Made by a program: the position numbers and the translations under genes. This document shows positions 25,253 to 33,590 of a stretch of DNA of 64,000 bases, in pieces (positions within the stretch are counted from its first letter, which is position 1; every line of letters begins with the position of its first letter). The stretch is from RUG14871 sp045539425 (lineage in GTDB: Bacteria; Bacillota_I; Bacilli_A; Erysipelotrichales; Erysipelotrichaceae). Where the stretch lies: contig JAZQFH010000030.1 in the NCBI GenBank assembly GCA_045539425.1, positions 26,078 through 90,077 on the forward strand, given 5' to 3'. The notes under the pieces were generated by a model that did not search any database, had not been told where the DNA came from, and saw only the letters and a list, made by a program, of their open reading frames with translations.

Positions 25253-26329
25253 TTAAATACCTCTTGTGCTGGCTTTTTCAATGGCTTCCCAGAGACCGTT
25301 GATATAGGTTGCGCCTAAGGCTCTGTCGTATAAACCGTAGCCCGGCATGGCAACTTCGCCCCAGATCATACGGCCGTGGTCCGGACGGATCGGTCCGTCG
25401 AAGCCGATGTCGTATAATGCCTTGACGATCTCGTACATATCGAATGTACCGTCAGAGCTTAAATGTGCCGCTTCTTCAAAGTTCGTCGGTGTGTGGAACT
25501 TCAGGTTACGGACATGCGCGAAATGAATTCTGCCCTTTAAGGAGCGGATCATATCCGGCAGATCGTTCTCGAGGTTTGTTCCATAGCTGCCGGAGCAGAA
25601 TGTAACTCCGTTATGAACATCATCGACCGCATGCATCATGCGCAGGATATTTTCCTTGTTGATGATAATGCGCGGTAAGCCGAAGACGCTCCAGGCCGGA
25701 TCATCCGGATGGATCGCCATCTTGATGTCGTATTCATTGCAGACCGGCATGATGGCCTTTAAGAAGTAAACCAGGTTCTCAAACAGTTTTTCGTTATCGA
25801 TATCCTTATATAATTCGAAGAGTTCCTTTACCTTCGCCATGCGTTCCGGTTCCCAGCCCGGCATGACCGTGCCGTTCATATCACCGGCGATGCTTTCAAA
25901 CATCTGTTCCGGATTGATGGCATCGACTGCTTCCTGAGTGTAGGCCAGAACAGTGGAGCCGTCTTCTCTCTTTCTGGCAAGTTCCGTTCTTGTCCAGTCA
26001 AAGACCGGCATGAAGTTATAGCAGACCAAATGAATATCTTCCTTGCCGAGGTTGCGCAGGCATTCGACATAAGTCGCAATATCCTTGTCTCTGTCCGCAC
26101 TGCCCGTCTTGATGGCGTCGCTTACGTTGACGCTTTCAATTCCGGCAATGTGCAGACCGGCAGCTTCCACTTCTTCTTTGAGTGCGCGGATCTCTTCCCG
26201 GGTCCATAATTCACCAGGCTGTTTGTAATATAAAGTTGTGATGACGCCTTTGACTCCCGGAATCTGACGGATCTGTTCCAAAGTTACAGTATCGTATTTG
26301 GAGCCGTACCAGCGTAATGTCATTTCCAT
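25253..26329 (-). CDS. uxuA: Mannonate dehydratase
   Basis: UxuA dehydrates D-mannonate to 2-keto-3-deoxygluconate. The N-terminus MEMTLRWYGSKYDTVTLEQIRQIPG is highly characteristic, and metal and substrate residues are seen in MAIHPDDPAW, CSGSYGTN, FAHVRN and RPDHGRMIWGE. The 358-residue length is typical. It follows uidA after a 101-base gap with a stable hairpin and precedes uxuB by 1 base. The next enzymes (KdgK, KdgA) and the isomerase UxaC are not in the window. Confidence 0.95.
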   Translation of the reverse strand: MEMTLRWYGSKYDTVTLEQIRQIPGVKGVITTLYYKQPGELWTREEIRALKEEVEAAGLHIAGIESVNVSDAIKTGSADRDKDIATYVECLRNLGKEDIHLVCYNFMPVFDWTRTELARKREDGSTVLAYTQEAVDAINPEQMFESIAGDMNGTVMPGWEPERMAKVKELFELYKDIDNEKLFENLVYFLKAIMPVCNEYDIKMAIHPDDPAWSVFGLPRIIINKENILRMMHAVDDVHNGVTFCSGSYGTNLENDLPDMIRSLKGRIHFAHVRNLKFHTPTNFEEAAHLSSDGTFDMYEIVKALYDIGFDGPIRPDHGRMIWGEVAMPGYGLYDRALGATYINGLWEAIEKASTRGI

Positions 26330-26370
26330 AATTATTACCTCACTATTTACTCTTCCAACAATAATAATAA

Positions 26371-26422
26371 AGCATCAGAAGGCCTTCATTCAACGACAAT
26401 GTTGCGATTCGCTTCTGATGCT
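26371..26422 (-). other. Intercistronic hairpin between uidA and uxuA
   Basis: An 11-bp perfect stem (AGCATCAGAAG/CTTCTGATGCT) encloses a 30-base loop that itself holds CAAC...GTTG; TTTATTATTATT follows. It could stabilise the uidA message or partly terminate, lowering uxuAB relative to uidA. Confidence 0.65.
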
Positions 26423-26430
26423 GCATGCGA

Positions 26431-28227
26431 TTATTTCTTTTCCCAGCGGTTTCTCAGAACGAATGCCGCATCTTTCGGCTGGCGTTCTCTTGTGAAGACG
26501 CCCTTTTTGTTCCCGTTGACACGGAAGATGCCTTCCGTTGTCTGGAAATCGGCGAAGTTCCAGACCAGTTCTCCCTGAATGAAATCATACGAATCAAATA
26601 CAGTGAAGTTCTGTTCCAGGTACTCATTCTGATATTCCTGTGCCCACATGACGCTTGGCAGCTTGTGTTCCGTGGAAAGTGTGTCCGTACCGAATTCAGT
26701 AAAGACAAACGGAACATTCAGGTTCTTCGCCTGCCATCTCTGCATCTCGTTATGGAACTTGTCGATGGCATCCGTGATGTCCGGACCCCCGCTGATGTAC
26801 CAGCCGTAATAACGGTTCAGGCACATGAAGTCACATAACATGTAGCACTGGCATTTTTCCGGAGCGCTGTTCTTTTCGAAGGCACCTGTCAATGGACGGT
26901 GCTGCGGATCCAGCGTTCTCGCAAATGCGAAGATCTGGCTGAAATAGTCATGGGAGTATGTGGATGTCGTTTCCGGTTCATTGAATAAGCTGAAGGAGAA
27001 GACGGAAGCATGATTCTTATCGCGTTCGATCATTTCTTCCACCTGCTGTAAGTGGTTCTTCAGTAAGGCCGGAACCGTCGGTGTTTCGAAGAAATACGTG
27101 TATTTCCCCATGCCGGCATCCGCAAAGTTATGGGTGGAACGCATCATACCGACTGCCGGTACTTCGTCGATGATCAGGAACCCTTCCTCATCCGCGAACT
27201 GGTACCACTCTTCCGCATACGGGTAATGCGATGTACGGAAGCAGTTGGCATTGCTCCACTTCATGCATTCGAAATCACGTTTGACAAGCGGCCAGTTAAA
27301 GCCTCTGCCGATGATATCGAAGTCTTCGTGTTTGCCATATCCTTTCAGATAAACCGGTTTGTCATTGACTAAAATGTGGATGCCGTCGATCCGTACCGTA
27401 CGGATGCCCAGGCGGTCACAGTACTCATCAATGAGTGTACCGTTATCTCTGATTTCAATTTGAATGTCGTAAAGATATGCATTCCGGACTTCCCAGAGAT
27501 GCGCATCCTTTACGCTCAGAACGCCTTTTTTACCGGTGGAGCAGGCAACCTTGTTTCCTTCTTTGTCATAAAGGGAAACCGTCACTTCATGCTCACCGTT
27601 TGTGACGACTTCATAGTTCACTTGTGCATCGCTGCCAATGATTGAGGAGACAGTCCAGTAATCCTGAATGTGTTCTTCCGGGATCTGAACCAGATAGACA
27701 GAACGCTGCAGGCCGGAGTAGTTGAAGAAGTCAAAGTACGGAGCGGCAATTCTTGTGCCGTTTTTCAGTGTTTTCACTGCGCCGCACGGCAGAGTGGATT
27801 CGCTCAGCTCATTATTGGCTTTAACAGCCACATGATTGAACTCCCCTGCTTTGACATAATCGGTAATGTCACATAAGACCGGGAGGAAACCACCCTCATG
27901 TTCCGTAACCTTCACCCCGTTGATGTAGACGACACTGCGGTGGGTGATGCTGCCGAAACGCAGCTGGGTACGGCTGTGTTCCTTTACCGGTACGAAGAAA
28001 TCTCTTTCATACCAGAAATCTCCGCAGTAGTTCTTGGAATACTGATCCGTGAACAGATCCGCGAAAGATGCGGGAACCGGAACGGAGATGGCTGAATCCA
28101 GATGATTCATCCATCCCTCTAATTCCCCTTTGGATTCCGGGTCAAAGCGGAAGTGCCACATTCCATCCAGCGAAACGACTGTTCTGCTGTGGTTATTCTT
28201 TGGGTATAAACTCAATTGATCGCGCAT
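26431..28227 (-). CDS. uidA: Beta-glucuronidase (GH2)
   Basis: Hydrolyses beta-D-glucuronides to glucuronate and aglycone. A GH2 jelly-roll domain (~1-180), an immunoglobulin-like domain (~185-280) and a TIM barrel (~285-598) are present. The acid/base is Glu417 in FSLFNEPET and the nucleophile Glu511 in VFTEFGTDT. The Asn-x-Lys pair that binds the glucuronate carboxylate, specific to glucuronidases, is present in VNGNKKGVF (Asn573, Lys575), which separates it from beta-galactosidases. No signal peptide, so it acts in the cytoplasm. It follows the PTS gene after 23 bases and ends before a large hairpin. Confidence 0.95.
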   Translation of the reverse strand: MRDQLSLYPKNNHSRTVVSLDGMWHFRFDPESKGELEGWMNHLDSAISVPVPASFADLFTDQYSKNYCGDFWYERDFFVPVKEHSRTQLRFGSITHRSVVYINGVKVTEHEGGFLPVLCDITDYVKAGEFNHVAVKANNELSESTLPCGAVKTLKNGTRIAAPYFDFFNYSGLQRSVYLVQIPEEHIQDYWTVSSIIGSDAQVNYEVVTNGEHEVTVSLYDKEGNKVACSTGKKGVLSVKDAHLWEVRNAYLYDIQIEIRDNGTLIDEYCDRLGIRTVRIDGIHILVNDKPVYLKGYGKHEDFDIIGRGFNWPLVKRDFECMKWSNANCFRTSHYPYAEEWYQFADEEGFLIIDEVPAVGMMRSTHNFADAGMGKYTYFFETPTVPALLKNHLQQVEEMIERDKNHASVFSFSLFNEPETTSTYSHDYFSQIFAFARTLDPQHRPLTGAFEKNSAPEKCQCYMLCDFMCLNRYYGWYISGGPDITDAIDKFHNEMQRWQAKNLNVPFVFTEFGTDTLSTEHKLPSVMWAQEYQNEYLEQNFTVFDSYDFIQGELVWNFADFQTTEGIFRVNGNKKGVFTRERQPKDAAFVLRNRWEKK

Positions 28228-28250
28228 GCTTCCTACCTCCGAAATCTATA

Positions 28251-29615
28251 TTAGTCTTCCATCATTTTGTCATTGAACATCAGGTAGCCTGCAACGAAGC
28301 CGGCGACCATGGAAATGACGATAGCAACGATACCCCATTTGCCGTAGACTGCTGCAATGGCCGGTAAAGTTAAGCCGTTGACGGAGATCATGACGTCACG
28401 AGTGACATGCATCATACCGCAGATCGCGCCGCCGATACCGTTTGCTAAGCAGACTGCACCAAACACTGTCTTACACTTCATAAGGATACCATAAATTGCC
28501 GGTTCTGTAACGCCGCCGACGAATGCGGAGATTGCAGAAGTCATAGCCATTTCTTTTGTTTCGGCTTTCTTGGATTTTAATGCGATGGCGAATACCGCAG
28601 CCGCAATACCGAAGTTTGTGCCGACAGTTAACGGAAGAATGTAGTCATAACCTAAGACTGCATGGTTGTTCATAACGATTGGAACGATTCCCCAGTGAAC
28701 ACCGAAGATGATCATGATCGGCCATAATGCTGCCATTAAGAAGCCGCCTAAGAGAGGAACTGTATCCAGACCCGTCTTGATGATGTTGGCAAGAACCTTA
28801 CCGACGATGTCAGTGACAGGACCGACAACCAGGACAACTAACGGGAAGACGATGACTGTAACAAGCAGCGGTGTGAAGATGGAACGTAACACCTTCGGTA
28901 ACACTTTGTTCAGCCATTTTTCCAAAACGGATTCCACCCATGCTGCAACGATGATCGGTAAAACCGTGCTGGAATAGCTGATCATTGTGACAGGCAGACC
29001 TAAGAACGTAACCGGAGTTTCGGAGTTGCTTAATGCAGCGAAGTTCGGATACAGCATGGCTGCCGCGATACCCATGACGATGAACGGGTTGCCGCCGAAT
29101 TTCTTACCTGCGCAGTATGCGAGGAAGAACGGCAGGAAGTAGAACACGCCATCACATGCCGCATAGAGGATCGTGTATGTGGAACTGGCTTTGCTTAAGA
29201 GATTGAATGTAGTTAATAAGACGAGAACACCCTTTAAAAGTCCGGCGCCCATGAATGCGCCCATGAACGGCATGAAGATACCGGAGACGATATCAGCTAA
29301 ATTGAACTTACCGCCCTTTTTATCTTCTTTCTCGTCGTCTGCAGCGACTTCACCGCCACCGACAATATTGTAATTCTTTAAGATGGCATCGTAGGCATCC
29401 GTAACATCCGTACCGATGACGACCTGCAGCTGACCTGCTGCTTCCATAACCTTAATGACGCCAGGAACTTTTGCAAGAACTTCTTTGTTGACTTTGGAAT
29501 CATCTTTCACTTTGAAGCGAAGACGAGTGACGCAATGTGTCAGAGATGCAACGTTTTCGACACCACCGACGTTAGCGATGACCTGATCTGCTAATGCTTT
29601 GTAATCTTTTGCCAT
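28251..29615 (-). CDS. PTS EIIBC component, beta-glucoside (Glc-superfamily) type
   Basis: Sugar permease of the phosphotransferase system. The IIB domain (1-85) has the phosphorylated cysteine Cys28 in THCVTRLRF, and the IIC membrane domain (~105-450) carries about ten hydrophobic helices and GGVTEPAIYG. There is no IIA domain, so it needs a separate IIA. It is the first gene of PTS-uidA-uxuA-uxuB, so the likely substrate is a glucuronide or a glucuronide-containing disaccharide. Standard EII proteins phosphorylate a C6 hydroxyl, which glucuronic acid lacks, so the exact substrate is unclear. Divergent from an AraC-type regulator. Confidence 0.9.
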   Translation of the reverse strand: MAKDYKALADQVIANVGGVENVASLTHCVTRLRFKVKDDSKVNKEVLAKVPGVIKVMEAAGQLQVVIGTDVTDAYDAILKNYNIVGGGEVAADDEKEDKKGGKFNLADIVSGIFMPFMGAFMGAGLLKGVLVLLTTFNLLSKASSTYTILYAACDGVFYFLPFFLAYCAGKKFGGNPFIVMGIAAAMLYPNFAALSNSETPVTFLGLPVTMISYSSTVLPIIVAAWVESVLEKWLNKVLPKVLRSIFTPLLVTVIVFPLVVLVVGPVTDIVGKVLANIIKTGLDTVPLLGGFLMAALWPIMIIFGVHWGIVPIVMNNHAVLGYDYILPLTVGTNFGIAAAVFAIALKSKKAETKEMAMTSAISAFVGGVTEPAIYGILMKCKTVFGAVCLANGIGGAICGMMHVTRDVMISVNGLTLPAIAAVYGKWGIVAIVISMVAGFVAGYLMFNDKMMED

Positions 29616-29644
29616 AATTCTAAATGCTCCTTATTTTGGGTTTT

Positions 29645-29665
29645 TTACGGCGGGCCCTGCCGTAA
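29645..29665 (-). other. Leader hairpin of the PTS-uidA operon
   Basis: Minus-strand TTACGGC, loop AGGGCCC, GCCGTAA, flanked by GGGATCCC on the 5' side and AAAAACCC on the 3' side. It has no T-tract, so it is not a simple terminator. The GG...CC frame loosely recalls a BglG/LicT RNA target, but the match is weak. Confidence 0.4.
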
Positions 29666-29688
29666 GGGATCCCCTCCCTGTTGGCAAA

Positions 29689-29726
29689 GATAGAATAGCA
29701 TTATGAAACCGCTTTATGATAGAATA
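29689..29726. promoter_or_regulatory. Direct repeat GATAGAATA in the divergent regulatory region
   Basis: Two identical 9-base copies (29689-29697 and 29718-29726) with starts 29 bases apart, close to three helical turns. This is the usual form of an AraC-family binding site. Position between the regulator and the operon supports this; binding is inferred. Confidence 0.55.
29704..29717. promoter_or_regulatory. Cre-like site (CcpA) between the direct repeats
   Basis: TGAAACCGCTTTAT agrees with the catabolite-repression consensus TGWAANCGNTNWCA at 12 of 14 positions. Confidence 0.5.
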
Positions 29727-29770
29727 ATATTGCATCATTTAGAAATATTTTTCTAAACATGGGAGTTTTT

Positions 29771-30973
29771 ATGGATATTTCGGAAGCCTGCAGTTTTTTT
29801 TCGGATCTGACCGAGATCCGTGCAGAGAGAATTACGTCAGAGAAACAGCTGGCAATTTTTGCGCGCGCAAACTTTTTCCACAAAAGTCAGAAAGAATTCA
29901 CCAGATCTTATCTGAATAATATCATTCAGGATTTTCATGATAATACCATATATATCATGGAAGACCTTCTCATGATCCACACGATCATCTACCGCAATCA
30001 GGGAGAGCTGATCCTGATCGGTCCCTATCTTACAAGGGATCTGACGGAAGCGAATATCCGCCTTTTAAAAGAGCGCTACCATCTGAATGACCTCAATCAG
30101 ACAGACTACGCCGCCTACCGTGCCAACTATATACTTGTCCGTGAAGAGGAGCTTCTGCAGGGATGCCGTGCCCTTCTGAAGCGCTGCTTCCCGAATCTGG
30201 AAGAGCCTCAGCAGGTGCATCTGAAAAGTGAGGAGAATCAGCAGACGGAAAGCTGGAGTTACACGCAGAAGAATTTTGAATCCATCGTCAATGAAAGATA
30301 CCGCCTGGAGCGGGAGTTCATGCAGTATATTACGGATGGGGATACCGCAAATGCCGTCGCCAACTACCGCAAGCTTCATAACAACGTCCGCTTCATGGTC
30401 AATATCGGCGGTACCCTGGAAGGCTCCATGGTTTCCAGCGGCATCACCCGTGCCACGGTCCGCGTCGCCGCCATGAATGCCGGATTGCCGCCGGTGATCA
30501 TCGATGAGATCTCCGGCAAATCATCCCGCCGTATCATGCAGTGTCACAGCCGTGAAGAAATGTACCGCGAAAACGAGAGGATGGTCCAGGAATTCACGCA
30601 GGCCATCCAGCGCTACCGCAAGCGTTCCTACTCCCCTGCGATCTACCGCGCCATCCACCTATTGGAAAATCATTATGCGGACGCGCTTACGGTGGAAAAG
30701 ACGGCAGAGCAGCTCGGAATCTCCGTCAGCTCCTATATTTCGCGTTTCAAGGATGAGACCGGCAGCACTCCGAATGCCTACCTGAATCAGGTCCGCATGC
30801 GCAAAGCCAGACAGCTGTTGCTCTCGACGGTCTACACCATTCAGCAGATTGCGGAAAGCGTCGGGATTCCGGACGGAAACTACTTTGTCAAATGCTTTAA
30901 AAAGGTCTATGGAACAACTCCCAGCGCATACCGTAACAACCATCCGCAAGTGGAGGAAAACCACGGAAATTAG
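29771..30973 (+). CDS. AraC-family transcriptional regulator of the glucuronide operon
   Basis: The protein has a large N-terminal sensing region (~1-295) with no clear known domain, and a C-terminal double helix-turn-helix (~300-392) with AEQLGISVSSYISRFKDETG and IAESVGIPDGNYFVKCFKKVYG, typical of AraC/XylS. The start at 29771 has GGGAG 5 bases upstream; the codon at 29759 has no site. It is divergently transcribed from the PTS-uidA-uxuA-uxuB operon, with a 155-base gap containing a direct repeat, so it very probably controls that operon in response to a glucuronide or intermediate. The stop is followed by the rpsD promoter within 12 bases. Confidence 0.9.
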   Translation: MDISEACSFFSDLTEIRAERITSEKQLAIFARANFFHKSQKEFTRSYLNNIIQDFHDNTIYIMEDLLMIHTIIYRNQGELILIGPYLTRDLTEANIRLLKERYHLNDLNQTDYAAYRANYILVREEELLQGCRALLKRCFPNLEEPQQVHLKSEENQQTESWSYTQKNFESIVNERYRLEREFMQYITDGDTANAVANYRKLHNNVRFMVNIGGTLEGSMVSSGITRATVRVAAMNAGLPPVIIDEISGKSSRRIMQCHSREEMYRENERMVQEFTQAIQRYRKRSYSPAIYRAIHLLENHYADALTVEKTAEQLGISVSSYISRFKDETGSTPNAYLNQVRMRKARQLLLSTVYTIQQIAESVGIPDGNYFVKCFKKVYGTTPSAYRNNHPQVEENHGN

Positions 30974-30984
30974 GGCGATTTCTG

Positions 30985-31013
30985 TTGACTTTGCATCACG
31001 GATATCATAAAAT
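30985..31013 (+). promoter_or_regulatory. Promoter of rpsD
   Basis: TTGACT (30985-30990), a 17-base spacer, and TAAAAT (31008-31013). Confidence 0.82.
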
Positions 31014-31018
31014 ATACG

Positions 31019-31191
31019 AGCATGAATAATGGCAGCATGCAAAGTTCCTGTAAATCAGCGTTTCTATCAGCTCAATATACTGTTGAAAAGTAGACTGGCT
31101 GCACAGTCGAAATCTTGAATAGAGACACCTTACGGGAGTAATTTGCACCTGTTGTTGTTTTAAGCCATTTAAAACACAAGGAGGAAATATT
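31019..31191 (+). ncRNA. Long leader of rpsD mRNA, candidate S4 autoregulatory element
   Basis: About 170 untranslated bases lie between the promoter and the rpsD start. S4 in Bacillota represses its own message through a pseudoknotted leader. The segment contains short complementary blocks such as GACTGGCTGCACAGTC (around 31092-31107). A covariance model search is needed to confirm. Confidence 0.5.
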
Positions 31192-31794
31192 ATGGCACGC
31201 GTAAAAGGTCCTAACTATAAGGTTGCGAGAAGATTAAGCTTCTCCATCTTAGAGACAGGCAAAGAATTACAGAAGAGAACTTACATTCCGGGACAGCATG
31301 GTCCGACTAAGAGAGTCAAGTTAAGCAACTACGGCTTACAGCTCCGTGAAAAACAGAGAATCAGATTCATGTATCAGATGAACGAAAAACAGTTCGCAAA
31401 TACATACAAGAGAGCTCTGAAGATGCCGGGCAACACTGGTCACAACTTCTTAATCTTATTAGAAAGCCGCTTAGACAACATCGTCTACCGTTTAGGCTTC
31501 GCTACAACAAGACGTGGCGCAAGACAGTTAGTCGGTCATGGTCACATCTTAGTTGATGGCAAGAAAGTTGACATCCCGTCCTTCCAGGTCAAACCGGGAA
31601 TGGAAATCGAAGTTAAGGAAAAATCCAAGAAGTTACAGGTCATCAACGACGCTCTTGAAAGCAAGATGACTACAGTCGCTTTCGTTGAATTAGATAAGGA
31701 AAACAAAAAAGGCAAATACGTCCGCTTACCGGAACGTAATGAACTGAACTCCGAAATCAACGAAGCTCTGGTTGTTGAATACTACAACAGATAA
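31192..31794 (+). CDS. rpsD: 30S ribosomal protein S4
   Basis: S4 is a primary binder of 16S rRNA 5' domain. MARVKGPNYKVARRLSFSILETGKEL at the N-terminus, YGLQLREKQRIRFMYQMNEKQF and the S4 RNA-binding domain with LESRLDNIVYRLGFATTRRGARQLV (~residues 91-115) are unmistakable. The length of 200 residues is standard. There is no zinc-binding cysteine set at the N-terminus. The gene stands alone, as in Bacillus, with its own promoter, leader and terminator. Confidence 0.98.
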   Translation: MARVKGPNYKVARRLSFSILETGKELQKRTYIPGQHGPTKRVKLSNYGLQLREKQRIRFMYQMNEKQFANTYKRALKMPGNTGHNFLILLESRLDNIVYRLGFATTRRGARQLVGHGHILVDGKKVDIPSFQVKPGMEIEVKEKSKKLQVINDALESKMTTVAFVELDKENKKGKYVRLPERNELNSEINEALVVEYYNR

Positions 31795-31836
31795 TCCTTC
31801 GCGGATCTTCTCAGTAACGTCATTATTCAAAAAAGG

Positions 31837-31865
31837 AAAGCCCCGAAATCAGTTCGGGGCTTTTT
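31837..31865 (+). terminator. Terminator of rpsD
   Basis: Stem GCCCCGAA, loop ATCAG, stem TTCGGGGC, then TTTTTC. Confidence 0.92.
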
Positions 31866-31881
31866 CTTTCCCCTTCCGCAT

Positions 31882-31907
31882 AAAAAAAGGATACCCGAAG
31901 GTATCCT
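31882..31907 (-). terminator. Terminator of the flippase gene
   Basis: Minus-strand AGGATACC, UUCG-type tetraloop, GGTATCCT, then T7. It faces the rpsD terminator. Confidence 0.92.
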
Positions 31908-31919
31908 GAATCGTACGAG

Positions 31920-33575
31920 TTATTTGCGCTTGATGACGCGCTTGGCAATGCTGAAGAGATAGCTGATAAAGTTTGTCGTATCTACAAGATGGAAGATATC
32001 TTCCGGTACATGGAGGAAGCTTGTGGAAAGTACATATGCCGCAACTCCGACAACACCGTAGACGCCAAGTTCCACAAGTGCAATGAGTCTTGGCTGATCC
32101 GTTACGCGGATGCCGAAGAGCCAGAGCAGCTTGAAGGAAAGATACATGCATAAGACACCGACCGCCATCTTTTTCAGATGATCCCAGTACGGCGAGTAAT
32201 CCACGTCATAGCTGTTTTTAATGGCCACAAGATTTAATCCCATAATCGTCAGAGAGCAGAGCGCGGAGCTTGTAATGGCGCCGGAGTAGCCCGTGTATTT
32301 GATTAGCGGGAAGAAGGTCACAAACTTGACCAGGAAGCCGATCACCATATACGTCAGGTTCTGCCGTCTGAGACGCGTCGCCATGGCTAAGGATGTAATG
32401 ATCGGAGAGATGGTTCCGAGCAATCCCGTAATCGATGCCCAGCGCAGCACTTCGCCGCCTAAGACATAGGAGCTGTGCGCACCGTACATGACGTAGTAGA
32501 TCTCAACGCCGATGCCAAAAAGGAAGAAGCAGAGCGGCAGGCCGAGATACGTCACGGAATCCAGTGCATCCAGAATGTATTTCTTCATCAGGTTCATGTC
32601 ATTCTTCTCATAGGAAGTCGTGACATAAGGGATGATGGCACTGGAATAGCCGATGACCAGAAAATGCGGAATGCTGGTCAGTTTGGAAGTGGTCAGATTC
32701 AGCATCGAAGTCAACAGCTTCGTCTCTTCCGCCGTATACCTGGCGGCATCCATCGCCTTTGAGAAGAAGAACGAGTTGACAATGCTCAGACTGTTTCCCA
32801 GAATCGAGGAAATCATAAACGGAATCGAGAACGATAAGAGCTCTCTGGCCAGTGCCCGCTTTGACTGGGATTCCAGCAGTTGTGCCGACGCCTTGTCATC
32901 CATCTCCTTCATGATCTTTTTACGGGTCGCATAGATATGGATTAAAGCCAGCACACTGGACACAAAGGCACTGAGTACCGCGCCATAGACCGCAAAGATG
33001 CCATCCTGCTTTAATATGGCAACGGCCAGATAGCCGGCAGTCAATAAGAAACTGATGCGGCTGAACTGTTCAATGACCTGCGAGACGGAGTAGAGTCTGA
33101 GGTCTCTGAGTCCCTGGAAGTACCCTCTCACCCCGCTTAAGAGCGGTACCGTGAAGAAGGCCAGCGAGATCAGCATCAGAACGATCTTTGTCTTCTGCAG
33201 ATCCGCGGCAGACATATCGGCCGGCGTGATATAGCGGGCAATCGGGTCTAAGCCCAGCACAACGATGGCAACGCAGAGGAAACCGAATCCCAGCATAATG
33301 CCCTGTGAGAGCTTTTTGATATACTGAATGGATTTATAGTCTTCCTTTAAGGCATATTTGGCAACCATGGTCGCAATGGCATAAGGCAGACCGGCTAGAG
33401 AGATGTTTAAGAGGTTCTCGTATACGCCGTATCCGTAGGAGTAAAACGCCAGGTTTGCCTCCCCTGCAAGCGCAGTAAAAGGAACCATATAAAACAGTCC
33501 CATTAGTTTTGTCACAAATATTCCCGCGGAACTCGTCAGAGCTCCGATAATCAGTGATTGTTTGTTATCTTCCAC
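31920..33575 (-). CDS. MOP-superfamily flippase (MurJ/SpoVB/YtgP-like)
   Basis: The protein has about 14 predicted transmembrane helices over 551 residues, starting ALTSSAGIFVTKLMGLFYMVPF, the polysaccharide-biosynthesis/MurJ family form. Members flip lipid-linked sugars, including lipid II, across the membrane; YtgP-like ones serve peptidoglycan. There is no sugar-polymer cluster nearby, so a cell-wall role is the likelier guess, but SpoVB and O-unit flippases look similar. It starts with GTG at 33575 and has a weak ribosome site. The lipoprotein gene upstream ends 15 bases before it, so the two are probably co-transcribed. Confidence 0.85.
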   Translation of the reverse strand: MEDNKQSLIIGALTSSAGIFVTKLMGLFYMVPFTALAGEANLAFYSYGYGVYENLLNISLAGLPYAIATMVAKYALKEDYKSIQYIKKLSQGIMLGFGFLCVAIVVLGLDPIARYITPADMSAADLQKTKIVLMLISLAFFTVPLLSGVRGYFQGLRDLRLYSVSQVIEQFSRISFLLTAGYLAVAILKQDGIFAVYGAVLSAFVSSVLALIHIYATRKKIMKEMDDKASAQLLESQSKRALARELLSFSIPFMISSILGNSLSIVNSFFFSKAMDAARYTAEETKLLTSMLNLTTSKLTSIPHFLVIGYSSAIIPYVTTSYEKNDMNLMKKYILDALDSVTYLGLPLCFFLFGIGVEIYYVMYGAHSSYVLGGEVLRWASITGLLGTISPIITSLAMATRLRRQNLTYMVIGFLVKFVTFFPLIKYTGYSGAITSSALCSLTIMGLNLVAIKNSYDVDYSPYWDHLKKMAVGVLCMYLSFKLLWLFGIRVTDQPRLIALVELGVYGVVGVAAYVLSTSFLHVPEDIFHLVDTTNFISYLFSIAKRVIKRK

Positions 33576-33590
33576 GTTTTAGTCCGCTTT

